Assembly (NCBI RefSeq): GCF_016638705.1
Contig: NZ_CP067341.1
Location: 127,501 to 191,500, forward strand
Reading direction: 5' to 3'
DNA from: Lysinibacillus agricola
GTDB taxonomy: Bacteria; Bacillota; Bacilli; Bacillales_A; Planococcaceae
Length of the DNA: 64,000 bases
Shown: positions 53,217-61,719 of the stretch, piece after piece
Layout: each line of letters begins with the position of its first letter
How positions within the stretch are numbered: the first letter of the stretch is position 1
Made by a program: the position numbers and the translations under genes
Notes under the pieces: generated by a model
Databases searched by the model: none
Seen by the model: only the letters and a program-made list of their open reading frames with translations
What the model was told of the DNA's origin: nothing

Positions 53217-54401
53217 TCAGTTAAGTACTTCTTGCATAGCTTCCAATAGTTGTTCGGCAGAGATAATACGCTCGCCACCGCCTTGTACCATTTGATCACT
53301 GCCGCCGCCTTTTCCATTAATGAGTGGCAGTGCCTTTGCAGCAATATCCTTCATACTTTTCTCAACTTTTGCGCCACGTGCTGCTACAAACTGAAGCTTG
53401 TCTTCATTTTTTGAAACGAGTAATACGATAGATTCTGTCTGCTCAGCGACAATAGTTCTTGCTAATTTTTGAAGCTCCTGCATAGTACGCTGAGTAAAGG
53501 CTGCAGTAATAATACGTTTTTTACTAGAGACTAGCGCTTTTGCTTCATAATTTAGCAGCTCTTCTTTTGCTGCTAAGAGTGCTTTTTCTGTATATTTCTG
53601 TGCTGTTAAGATTTTTGTAAGTGCTGTAGCCGCTTCTGCTTCAGGTACACTTAATTGTCTTGCAACGTCAGCTAGTACTTTCTTTCGCATGGCAAGCTCT
53701 GCTAAAACTCGGTGACCACAGACAAAGGAGACACGAATATTGCCCTTCATTTTCTCTGTGCCAAGGATCTTTATCGCACTTACTTGTCCCGTTGATGTTG
53801 GATGGGTACCGCCACAGCCGTTGTAATCAAAGTTAGGAATAATAACAAGTCGAATATCTCCTGTGACGGCTACCTCTTTACGTAGGCTATAGTTTTCAAG
53901 TTCTTTTTCTGTAATCCATTTCGTTTCCATTGGACGATTCTCTAGAATCATTTCATTGGCACGGGCTTCCGCGGCTACAAGTTGTTCTTCTGTTAGGGCA
54001 TCCACGGCAATATCAATTGTGACCTGCTCACTACCCAAATGGAAGCTAACAGTTGGTGCATCAAAAAGCTCGACAAAAGCCGCTGTTAAAATATGTTGAC
54101 CTGCATGCTGCTGCATATGATCAAAACGTCGTTGCCAATTCAATTTACCATGCACTTCTCCCGCCAAAGTCGAAGAGTCGCCTTGAATATAATGAAGAAT
54201 TTCATCATTAATTTTCTCAACATCAATGACCTCGATATCATTTAAAGTACCTGTATCATGAGGTTGTCCGCCTCCTGTTGGATAAAATGCAGTATTAGAT
54301 AGCACCACGTAGTTACGGCCATCTTTATCAGTTCCATTGTTGATAACTGTTGCTTTAAATTCACGTAGCATAACATCTTGATAATATAGTAGTTCTTTCA
54401 A
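53217..54401 (-). CDS. alanyl-tRNA editing protein (AlaX-L type)
   Basis: Encodes 394 aa from TTG at 54401 (AAAGGAGG 8 nt upstream). The editing domain has HMQQHAGQHILTAAF (HxxxH zinc ligands) and NYDYNGCGGTHPTSTGQV-like FDYNGCGGTHPTSTGQV (CxxxH ligands), so all four metal residues are present. The C-terminal DHHA1-like domain ends in INGKGGGSDQMVQGGG. No aminoacylation domain, so it is a free-standing enzyme that hydrolyses Ser- or Gly-tRNA(Ala). Single gene. Confidence 0.92.
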   Translation of the reverse strand: MKELLYYQDVMLREFKATVINNGTDKDGRNYVVLSNTAFYPTGGGQPHDTGTLNDIEVIDVEKINDEILHYIQGDSSTLAGEVHGKLNWQRRFDHMQQHAGQHILTAAFVELFDAPTVSFHLGSEQVTIDIAVDALTEEQLVAAEARANEMILENRPMETKWITEKELENYSLRKEVAVTGDIRLVIIPNFDYNGCGGTHPTSTGQVSAIKILGTEKMKGNIRVSFVCGHRVLAELAMRKKVLADVARQLSVPEAEAATALTKILTAQKYTEKALLAAKEELLNYEAKALVSSKKRIITAAFTQRTMQELQKLARTIVAEQTESIVLLVSKNEDKLQFVAARGAKVEKSMKDIAAKALPLINGKGGGSDQMVQGGGERIISAEQLLEAMQEVLN

Positions 54402-54569
54402 GAAAAAAGCCTCCTTTATGTAGAGTATTCTTAAGAGAAGCAGGTCTCTCAATTAGTTCCATTTTATTTTGGCATAATTACTTTCAAGTGTATACGAGTT
54501 TTCTAGTTGACCCATGCTGAATTTGATTTAATATATAAAAGAACAGGTTAACTTAAAGGAGATAATACA

Positions 54570-54857
54570 ATGGAAATTACACAATTCTCAATGGAAGAAA
54601 TTTTAGATCCAACAAACATTATTGAAGGCAAGCGTTATGAATTTATTTTAGATGTAGATATTGATGAGGAAGATGAACTTTATCACGAAGCAGGAATTGA
54701 AATTCGTGTATTAATTGCTGAAAAAGGTGAAGAGCCATTTATTTTAAATTACTTCATCCTGGAAAAAGCTAAAGGTGAGTATTTAGATTTTGCATTAGAG
54801 GATGAAGAGCTAGAAGAAATTTTAGCATTCTGCAAAGAGGAAATTACAAAAGCATAA
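54570..54857 (+). CDS. small acidic protein of unknown function (DUF6509-like)
   Basis: Encodes 95 aa, strongly acidic (many Asp/Glu, e.g. DVDIDEEDELYHEAG) with EYLDFALEDEELEEILAFCK at the C-terminus. The layout (MEIT..., GKRYEF, DELY, YLDF, FCKE) recalls a small Bacillales family without known role; I am not certain of the DUF number. Good ribosome site AAAGGAG. Cytoplasmic, single gene. Confidence 0.75.
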   Translation: MEITQFSMEEILDPTNIIEGKRYEFILDVDIDEEDELYHEAGIEIRVLIAEKGEEPFILNYFILEKAKGEYLDFALEDEELEEILAFCKEEITKA

Positions 54858-54906
54858 TATGCTCGTGTAAAAGTCCTCCAAACAAAAATTAATATTTTTA
54901 TTTGGT

Positions 54907-54990
54907 AAAATTCCGCTTTTCTTTCAGTGGGCAGGCAAGAGTTACATTGGTGTACTCTTGTTTGTCTCCTGGGAGTCTACGTGGAATTTT
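54907..54990. repeat. second type of structured intergenic repeat
   Basis: Ends AAAATTCCGC / GTGGAATTTT enclose CAAGAGT / ACTCTTG, giving a long hairpin of about 84 nt with TCAGTGGGCAGGC and CTGGGAGTCTACG blocks. Unlike the TTGATT family. Similar sequences are, as I recall, common in Bacillaceae genomes, but only one copy is seen here. Confidence 0.5.
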
Positions 54991-55178
54991 AACTTTATGT
55001 CCAAAAATATCTTTTGACTGCCTTATTTTTAAATAAATTAAGGATTATTTAAGATTGGTGAAATAATCTTGTTGTGTTCATGAGCTAAACTATGTTTAAG
55101 ATATAAAAAAACGGGGATTTTTAAATTTATCATTAAAAGTTAGGGATAATATTTTTTAAAACGTATGCTATGTATATA

Positions 55179-55411
55179 GTTGATTGGAGTGGAGGTTGGG
55201 CGACTCCTTGGGGATTAGCGATAGAGGAACGAAGGCTAAAAGCATCACATCCTGTGATAACGCCTTCGTGACCAACATCGTGTTGGCCCGAGACCCTACA
55301 GCGAAGCAAAGCGGCTCATCGGACGCCCCCAGGAAGCTTTGCGAAAGCGAAGCGTCAGCAACAAAGCGCCCAGCCGGAACGGAAATCAATCCCACGTTAT
55401 GGTGAAGAGCC
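55179..55411 (+). repeat. dispersed hairpin repeat, copy I (long form)
   Basis: About 233 bp, the plus-strand twin of copy D. Starts GTTGATTGGAGTGGAGGTTG, contains the extra segment with nested hairpins (ACGAAGGC/GCCTTCGT, ATCACA-TCC-TGTGAT, CCAACA-TCG-TGTTGG) and ends CGGAACGGAAATCAATCCCA with outer flank CACGTTATGGTGAAGAG, 25 bp before the VanZ gene start. Confidence 0.9.
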
Positions 55412-55435
55412 GATTTTTAAACGAAGAGGTGTTCT

Positions 55436-56581
55436 ATGTCAGTTTATACAAATTCTATTATGGTGGCTTTTTTAATAACAATTTTCGCATCCTTTGTACT
55501 ATTTGTACCTTGGCTAATTTATACGTATCGGAAATATGGCTACTTATCTGTATCCAAAACGATTATTACGTTCTCATTTATTTTTTACTTCTTATCGGCA
55601 TTATGCTTAGTTTTATTGCCTTTCCCAGAAACACGTGATACTTGCTCTCTGCAAGCCCCAGATACAGTCCATTATAATTTACATCCTTTTCAATTTGTCA
55701 CTGATATTTTAAAGGATAGTGGGATTGTTTTGACGAATCCATCAACATGGATTTATATCCCAAAGCAGCCTGCTTTTTATCAGGCATTTTATAATTTCTT
55801 ACTGCTCATGCCGTTTGGCGTGTACTTGCGTTATTTTCTTAAAAAAAGAGAGTACTGGAAGCGTGCATTTCTATTTAGCTTTTTGCTAACATTGTTTTAT
55901 GAGGTAACCCAATATACAGGGATTTATGGCATCTTTAATTGTGCGTATCGAATTTTTGATGTGGATGATTTAATACTTAACAGTGTTGGTGCACTATTAG
56001 GGTTCTTCTTAGCCCCTGTTGTGTGGGCGCTGTTTCCATCTCATGAAGAGGTGACGGCTAAAACAACAGAAATGGTCGAGAAAGATATTGTCAAACCATT
56101 ATCTATTTTGTTGGCACTAGCAATAGATGTATTTATAGTACATGTCATTTTGTTCTTCGTTAGTGTCGTAACAGGCTATAGTGACATTTTCGAGTTTTTA
56201 GTAAAAATTGCTTTGTATATGTTGTTATTTGGTGTTGTTCCAAGCTTTACAAAAGGTGCAACATTAGGGATGAAGTTTATGCGATTTACAATGGTAAGTG
56301 AAAACGGCAAAAGCATTGTAAGTCAATCTTGGCGCCGTTGTGTTGCTATTCTCGTAGTAGTCTGTACTTCGGAGATTATAACAATTATAGGCCAGATAAA
56401 ATTAGATATGGATTCACCATTTTATATACTACAAATTGTCATTACATTGTTAGCCTTTATAGCAAACTTTGTTCTAACAATGGTTATTGCTATTCATGTA
56501 ATACGTGTCATTGTAAGTGGAGGTAAACGTCGTTTTTATATGGACTATTATGCAGGCTTACTAGCAACGAGAAAAAAATAA
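55436..56581 (+). CDS. VanZ-like/RDD membrane protein
   Basis: Encodes 381 aa. The first ~200 residues have five helices with a VanZ-like core (NFLLLMPFGVYLRYF, then YEVTQYTGIYGIFNCAYRIF and DVDDLILNSVGALLGF). The remaining ~170 residues form an RDD domain (KGATLGMKFMRFTMVSENG) with further helices. VanZ-type domains confer low-level teicoplanin resistance in enterococci; function here unknown. GAAGAGGTG is the ribosome site; repeat copy I abuts it, so the promoter must be in or before the repeat. Confidence 0.85.
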   Translation: MSVYTNSIMVAFLITIFASFVLFVPWLIYTYRKYGYLSVSKTIITFSFIFYFLSALCLVLLPFPETRDTCSLQAPDTVHYNLHPFQFVTDILKDSGIVLTNPSTWIYIPKQPAFYQAFYNFLLLMPFGVYLRYFLKKREYWKRAFLFSFLLTLFYEVTQYTGIYGIFNCAYRIFDVDDLILNSVGALLGFFLAPVVWALFPSHEEVTAKTTEMVEKDIVKPLSILLALAIDVFIVHVILFFVSVVTGYSDIFEFLVKIALYMLLFGVVPSFTKGATLGMKFMRFTMVSENGKSIVSQSWRRCVAILVVVCTSEIITIIGQIKLDMDSPFYILQIVITLLAFIANFVLTMVIAIHVIRVIVSGGKRRFYMDYYAGLLATRKK

Positions 56582-56594
56582 GGGGGATTGTTGG

Positions 56595-57929
56595 ATGAAA
56601 TACGTAATCATCGGGGGAGATGCTGCCGGAATGTCAGCAGCAATGGAAATATATCGAAATGTACCAGGAGCAGAGATTACATCTGTAGAACGTGGATTTA
56701 TTTATTCATATGGGCAGTGTGGGTTGCCCTATGTTGTAGATGGACGTATTTCATCGACAAAGCGTCTCATTGCAAGAGATGTAGAAACGTTTCGTGATAA
56801 GTATGGTATTGATGCACGTGTTGGTCATGAGGTTAACGGAATTGATGTAGACAAGCAGCTTGTTTTTGGAACACAGTCATCTGGGGAATCATTTGAAATT
56901 CCCTATGATAAGCTACTTATTGCAACAGGCGCAGATCCTATTATGCCAGTGGAAAAGGGTTCGGATTTAGCAGGTATACACACAGTAAAAACAATACCTC
57001 AGCTAGAGGATTTACTAGCTGATTTAACGCCAGATATTGAAAATGTAACAATTATAGGTGCAGGCTATATTGGGCTAGAGATGGCTGAGACGATACATGC
57101 TTGCGGCAAAAAAGTAAGATTGATTCAACGAGGTAGTTATGTTGCAAGAATTTTAGATGAAGAGCTTGCGCAACATGTTCATGAGGAAGCAAAAAAGAAC
57201 GATATCGAGCTTGTGCTAAATACAAACGTAGAGGCGTTTGAGGGGAATCAACGCGTTGAGCGTGTTATGACGGACAATGGCGCATTTGATACAGGTTTAG
57301 TCATTATGGCTGTGGGGATTAAACCGAATACACGATTTTTAGAGGGAACAGGCATAGCACTGACTAAAAATGGTGCAGTCATCGTTAATCGACATTTAGA
57401 GACCTCTGTTGAAAATATTTATGCTGCGGGTGATTGTGCAACGCATTTTCATATTGTGAAAGAACGTTTAGATTATATACCTCTCGGAACGACAGCTAAT
57501 AAGCAAGGTCGTTTAGCGGGACTAAATATGTCGGGCAAGTTTGCGCCGTTTCGTGGGATTGTGGGTACTTCGATCTTAAAATTTTTCAATTTAACAATCG
57601 CCACGACAGGTATTAATGAGCGCAATGCTAAAGAGCTAGGTTTTGAATATGAGGCATTTAAATTGTCTGCGCGTCATATTGCAGGCTATTATCCAGGTGC
57701 CCAACGAATGTTTATTAAAATTGTTGTTCGTAAACGAGATCAACAGCTTTTAGGCGCACAAATTGTTGGTCCGGCAGGTGTTGATAAACGGATCGATGTG
57801 TTTGCAACAGCCTTATTCAATAAAATGACGTTACCAGATTTACTAGATTTAGATTTAGCCTACGCGCCTCCATTCAATGGTGTTTGGGATCCGCTACAGC
57901 AGGTTGCCAGAATAAATGCGCGTTTATAA
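56595..57929 (+). CDS. CoA-disulfide reductase-like FAD/NAD(P)H oxidoreductase
   Basis: Encodes 444 aa. FAD motif YVIIGGDAAGMSAAME, single active-site cysteine C42 in YSYGQCGLPYVVDG, NAD(P) motif VTIIGAGYIGLEMAETIHAC, and VYAAGDCA-like (NIYAAGDCATHF); the C-terminal dimerisation domain is complete. Fits CoADR/NADH oxidase-type enzymes that keep low-molecular-weight thiols reduced. It sits 13 bp after the VanZ/RDD gene and 18 bp before a glutathione peroxidase gene, so a thiol-redox unit is likely. Confidence 0.9.
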   Translation: MKYVIIGGDAAGMSAAMEIYRNVPGAEITSVERGFIYSYGQCGLPYVVDGRISSTKRLIARDVETFRDKYGIDARVGHEVNGIDVDKQLVFGTQSSGESFEIPYDKLLIATGADPIMPVEKGSDLAGIHTVKTIPQLEDLLADLTPDIENVTIIGAGYIGLEMAETIHACGKKVRLIQRGSYVARILDEELAQHVHEEAKKNDIELVLNTNVEAFEGNQRVERVMTDNGAFDTGLVIMAVGIKPNTRFLEGTGIALTKNGAVIVNRHLETSVENIYAAGDCATHFHIVKERLDYIPLGTTANKQGRLAGLNMSGKFAPFRGIVGTSILKFFNLTIATTGINERNAKELGFEYEAFKLSARHIAGYYPGAQRMFIKIVVRKRDQQLLGAQIVGPAGVDKRIDVFATALFNKMTLPDLLDLDLAYAPPFNGVWDPLQQVARINARL

Positions 57930-57947
57930 CGTAGGGGGTAATTAGAA

Positions 57948-58421
57948 ATGAGCATTTACGACATTCAGGTTGCTTTAGAAGATGGGACTGCATATAGCTT
58001 AGATCGTTATAAGGGTAAGGCAATGTTAATTGTTAATACGGCTTCAAAATGTGGTTTTACACCGCAGTTTGAAGAATTAGAAGATCTATATAAAAAATAT
58101 CAGGATGAAGGCCTTGTTGTTCTTGGCTTCCCTTCAAATCAGTTTAAGCAAGAGGTAGCGACTGCTGAGGAAGCGGCGTCACAATGTCGTTTGACATATG
58201 GCGTGACGTTCCCTATGCATGACATTGTGAAGGTCAATGGGAAGGATGCACACGCTATTTTTGAGCATCTAACATCGCATTCAAAAGGCTTTCTCGGCAA
58301 CAGTGTAAAGTGGAATTTCACAAAATTCCTTGTGGATCGTAATGGTGAGGTTGTTGGACGCTATGGATCAGCCGATAAGCCAAGTAGCTTTGAGGATGAT
58401 ATAAAAAAAGTTTTAGCATAA
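57948..58421 (+). CDS. glutathione/thioredoxin peroxidase (BsaA-like)
   Basis: Encodes 157 aa. Peroxidatic residues: C35 in NTASKCGFTPQF (Cys instead of Sec), Q in GFPSNQFKQE and W-N in VKWNFTKFLVD. Bacillales lack glutathione, so the reductant is probably thioredoxin. Encoded right behind the CoA-disulfide-reductase-like gene with a GGGGG-type ribosome site; the pair fits peroxide defence. Confidence 0.93.
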   Translation: MSIYDIQVALEDGTAYSLDRYKGKAMLIVNTASKCGFTPQFEELEDLYKKYQDEGLVVLGFPSNQFKQEVATAEEAASQCRLTYGVTFPMHDIVKVNGKDAHAIFEHLTSHSKGFLGNSVKWNFTKFLVDRNGEVVGRYGSADKPSSFEDDIKKVLA

Positions 58422-58430
58422 TAAAGTTGG

Positions 58431-58467
58431 AGGATTCACGCACAGTTTGTGTGTGAATCCTTTTTTG
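58431..58467 (+). terminator. terminator after the peroxidase gene
   Basis: AGGATTCACGCAC / GTGTGTGAATCCT with one G-U pair and T-run. Confidence 0.88.
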
Positions 58468-58488
58468 CTTTTTGAAAGGTGGAGATGT

Positions 58489-58600
58489 CGATAAAAATTA
58501 AAAGTTGGGCGATAAAACATGAAAATTTATCGATAAAATTCAAATGTTGGGCGATAAAACGTGAAAGTGTTTCGATAAAGTGCAAAAATTTCTCGATAAA
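58489..58600. repeat. 21-bp-phased CGATAAA array
   Basis: CGATAAA starts at 58489, 58510, 58531, 58552, 58573 and 58594: six copies at an exact 21-bp interval, with variable bases between. It ends about 90 bp before the BceA-type start codon, so it may serve as a phased binding array or be a decayed tandem repeat. A related, unphased stretch is at 31372. Confidence 0.85.
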
Positions 58601-58692
58601 TTGCACGTGATTTAAGGTTCTTGTAAGCTTGCGACAAATTTGCTGTAAGTTTGAGGACGTATACTAAAGTCAGAAAGAAGAGGTGAGCGTTT

Positions 58693-59460
58693 ATGACGCC
58701 ATTATTAAAGGTACAAAATGTAGAAAAAACATACGGCAAAGGCGCAAATACATTTACAGCGCTATCGAATATATCATTTGAAGTAGAAAAAGGAGAGTTT
58801 GTTGGTGTAATGGGGCCTTCAGGGGCTGGGAAATCGACGCTACTTAATGTGTTAGCCACAATTGATACGCCAACGACTGGTGAAATTATTATTGGTGATA
58901 CAAACTTAGCACGCATGAAGGATGCTGAGTTAGCAGATTTCCGCCGCGATAATTTAGGTTTTATCTTCCAAGACTATAACTTACTCGATTCTTTAACAGT
59001 TCGGGAAAATATCGTACTGCCTCTTGCGATTGCAAAAGTGCCAACAAAGGCAATTAACGCAAGGGTAGAACGTATAGCTACACTGTTCGGGATAAAAGAG
59101 TTACTCGATAAATATCCATATCAAATTTCAGGTGGGCAAAAACAACGTACAGCTTCATCACGTGCGTTAGTAACAGAGCCGAAAATAATCTTTGCGGATG
59201 AGCCAACAGGTGCTCTTGATTCAAAATCAGCAACAGACTTGCTTGAAAGTTTAAGTGATTTAAATAATTCACAAGCGTCCACGATTATGATGGTTACGCA
59301 CGACGCATTCGCAGCAAGTTTCTGCCAGCGCATTTTATTCATTCAAGACGGACAGCTTTCTAAGGAAATTCATCGTGGTACTCAAACAAGAAAGCAGTTC
59401 TTCCAAGAGATTTTACAGGTGCTTGCTGGCATCGGGGGTGGAGTAAATGACGTTATTTAG
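58693..59460 (+). CDS. ABC transporter ATPase of the BceA/YxdL type
   Basis: Encodes 255 aa. Walker A GPSGAGKST, Q-loop FIFQDYNLLDSLTVREN, signature ISGGQKQRTASSRALV, Walker B IIFADEPTGALDSKSA, H-loop VTHDAFAASF. The Q-loop block and DEPTGALDS are typical of MacB/BceA ATPases that serve peptide-antibiotic detoxification. GAAGAGGTG ribosome site. Overlaps the permease start by 14 bp. Preceded by the phased CGATAAA array. Confidence 0.92.
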   Translation: MTPLLKVQNVEKTYGKGANTFTALSNISFEVEKGEFVGVMGPSGAGKSTLLNVLATIDTPTTGEIIIGDTNLARMKDAELADFRRDNLGFIFQDYNLLDSLTVRENIVLPLAIAKVPTKAINARVERIATLFGIKELLDKYPYQISGGQKQRTASSRALVTEPKIIFADEPTGALDSKSATDLLESLSDLNNSQASTIMMVTHDAFAASFCQRILFIQDGQLSKEIHRGTQTRKQFFQEILQVLAGIGGGVNDVI

Positions 59461-61315
59461 TTTAGCGCGTAAAAATATTCAGCGCAATTTGGCGAATTAC
59501 TTTTTGTATATCGCTTCGATGGTCTTTAGTATCGTCATCTACTTTACGTTTGTGACATTGAAATATAATGATGATCTTTCAGCCTTAAAACAATCATCGC
59601 AGCAAATTAAAGGATTGATGAGTGCAGCATCTGTTGTGCTATTATTCTTTATCATCATCTTTATGGCGTATTCCAATTCGTTTTTTATGAAAAGACGAAA
59701 AAAGGAAGTAGCACTTTACTCTCTACTAGGAGTGCGTAAGCAGAAAATCGGCTTAATGCTCTTTTTTGAGAATTTAGTGATCGGTTTTGTTTCCCTAGTA
59801 CTAGGAATTGTTCTTGGATTCTTTATGTCACAAGGTTTATTAATGATCTTAGTACGTTTAATGGGCTTTGAGGTTGTAGGAAGTTTAACATTTTCCCCTG
59901 AGGCTCTAGTAAATACAACATGGATTTTTGCGCTACTATTTTTATTCACATCTTTACAAGGCTATCGTGTCATTTATCAATTTAAACTGATTGACCTGTT
60001 CCATGCGGAGAAGCAAGGAGAGAAAATTCCACGTGCATCATTCTTAGCAGCTATTCTTGGGACAGCGCTAATTGCATTTGGATATTATACAGCCTCTGAA
60101 GATATATTTACGAGCAATATTTGGCAATTTTTCACAGTGCTAGGTACTCCACTAATGGTTATAGGTGTAACGATTGCAGGGACATATCTATTATTCCATA
60201 GTGTTAGCGTATTTGTATTAACGGCGTTGAAAAAAGCAACTTCTTGGTCATGGAAAGGCTTGAATTTAATTGGTGTATCACAATTATTGTACCGTATTCG
60301 AGCAAATGCTAAATCGCTTTCGATCATCGCTATTTTAAGTGCGACAACGATCACAGCAGGTGGCGGCGTTTTCGGGATGTATTACAATGCGGAAGCAACT
60401 GTACGACATATGTTACCTAACACATTTATGTGGAAGGGCGATATGGTAAAATTTTCGCAAGAAGACGTCTTGTACAATGAATCACTTTCTGTGAAAAATT
60501 TACGTGTTGATAATGAATATTCGTTTTTTGAATATACATTATTAAAGGAATCCGACTATAATCGTTTAGCGAAATTGCAGGGGAAAGATGAAGAACTGCA
60601 CATTGCAGATGGTTCAACAGTGTTACTTGATGCAACTTTCGACGAACGTTTCTCACATGATTTTACGGGTGAAGAGTTTAAATTGGAGAACGGGGAATCA
60701 TTCCATGTTGATAAAATGTATACAGAGAGTGTATTAAACTTTATTCCAGCTGGAACAGTACTCGTTGTTAATGATAAAGTATTCGCTGCCACAAATGCAG
60801 AGAATGTTAAAATGCAAGTAGTTGGTATGGATAATGACTTGAAGCAACAGGAGATTTCAAAAGAGATTTCCAATCAACTAGCTACTGAACAGCAGGAAGG
60901 ATTCTCAAGTGTTCCGCAAAGTTATGAGGCTAGTTTAGCTACTGTAGGATCACTATTGTTTGTAGGAAGCTTTTTAGGATTAGTATTTTTAGCAGCGACA
61001 GGAAGTATTATTTACTTCAAAATTTTAACTGAGGCAGAGGAAGATCAGTCTAAATATGCGATTTTAAATAAAATCGGTGTTAATAAAAAACAAATATTAA
61101 AAACAGTTGCAGGGCAGGTTGCTGTTATCTTTAGTGCACCACTCATTGTCGGCATCGCACATAGTGCATTTGCGCTGCTAGCCTTTTCACAACTATTTGG
61201 TATGGATATAACGAAACCAGTCATACTGTGGATGATTGCTTATTCTGCAATTTACGGCATCTATTATATCTTTACAGTTCGTTCATTCTATAAAATTGTT
61301 AGACAGGGGAATTAA
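59447..61315 (+). CDS. FtsX-type permease of the BceB/YxdM type
   Basis: Encodes 622 aa with about ten helices in the BceB layout. After helices 1-6, a large extracellular domain (~residues 310-500) contains YNEAEATVRHMLPNTF and EYSFFEYTLLKESDYNR, then FtsX-like helices with EDQSKYAILNKIGVNKKQIL. The large domain in BceB proteins binds lantibiotic or undecaprenyl complexes. Completed by a YxeA-like gene, as in the B. subtilis yxdLM-yxeA module. Confidence 0.9.
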   Translation: MTLFSLARKNIQRNLANYFLYIASMVFSIVIYFTFVTLKYNDDLSALKQSSQQIKGLMSAASVVLLFFIIIFMAYSNSFFMKRRKKEVALYSLLGVRKQKIGLMLFFENLVIGFVSLVLGIVLGFFMSQGLLMILVRLMGFEVVGSLTFSPEALVNTTWIFALLFLFTSLQGYRVIYQFKLIDLFHAEKQGEKIPRASFLAAILGTALIAFGYYTASEDIFTSNIWQFFTVLGTPLMVIGVTIAGTYLLFHSVSVFVLTALKKATSWSWKGLNLIGVSQLLYRIRANAKSLSIIAILSATTITAGGGVFGMYYNAEATVRHMLPNTFMWKGDMVKFSQEDVLYNESLSVKNLRVDNEYSFFEYTLLKESDYNRLAKLQGKDEELHIADGSTVLLDATFDERFSHDFTGEEFKLENGESFHVDKMYTESVLNFIPAGTVLVVNDKVFAATNAENVKMQVVGMDNDLKQQEISKEISNQLATEQQEGFSSVPQSYEASLATVGSLLFVGSFLGLVFLAATGSIIYFKILTEAEEDQSKYAILNKIGVNKKQILKTVAGQVAVIFSAPLIVGIAHSAFALLAFSQLFGMDITKPVILWMIAYSAIYGIYYIFTVRSFYKIVRQGN

Positions 61316-61316
61316 T

Positions 61317-61679
61317 ATGAAAAAAGTTTTCTTAGGTATAGGAGCATTGTTTATATTGTTCGTAGCAGGTCTTGTTGTTCTAATGACCGTAGATTTTAAC
61401 CGTTTAAATAAAGAAGCTTACTATGTTCATATCACTACTGACGGTGAAGTAGAGGAATTTAAGGTAAGCAACGGTGAAATATGGAAGTCATATTGGTATG
61501 AGGTACCTGCTTATGACAAAAACGGTGAAGAGCAAACATTAAAGTTTTCAGCTCAGAAAAATTTACGCCACGATGCATACTTGAAGCTTTATGTAAAAAA
61601 AGAAACAGAAGTTACATCATTTGATGAAATAAAATTCCATGAGCTGCCTGCAAAAGTACAGGAGCTAATGAAGAAATAA
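61317..61679 (+). CDS. YxeA-family (DUF1093) small secreted/membrane protein
   Basis: Encodes 120 aa. N-terminal hydrophobic segment (VFLGIGALFILFVAGLVVLM), then a small beta-barrel-like domain with AYYVHITTDGEVEEF, YDKNGEEQTLKFSAQKNLR and YLKLYVKKETEVTSFDEI, the YxeA hallmarks. Start at 61317 is 1 base after the permease stop, so it is co-translated. Function unknown; always tied to YxdLM-type transporters. Confidence 0.87.
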   Translation: MKKVFLGIGALFILFVAGLVVLMTVDFNRLNKEAYYVHITTDGEVEEFKVSNGEIWKSYWYEVPAYDKNGEEQTLKFSAQKNLRHDAYLKLYVKKETEVTSFDEIKFHELPAKVQELMKK

Positions 61680-61683
61680 GAAG

Positions 61684-61719
61684 AAGGAGTAGCCTTTAGT
61701 TATAGGGCTACTCCTTTTT
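61684..61719. terminator. bidirectional terminator
   Basis: AAGGAGTAGCC / GGCTACTCCTT with T-runs, between the transporter unit and the converging kinase gene. Confidence 0.88.

Noticed and set aside
58489..58600. Minus-strand open frame through the CGATAAA array with a 7-residue periodicity
   Set aside because: The period of 21 bp forces a repeating heptapeptide in every frame; there is no ribosome site and the frame runs antisense into the ATPase gene.
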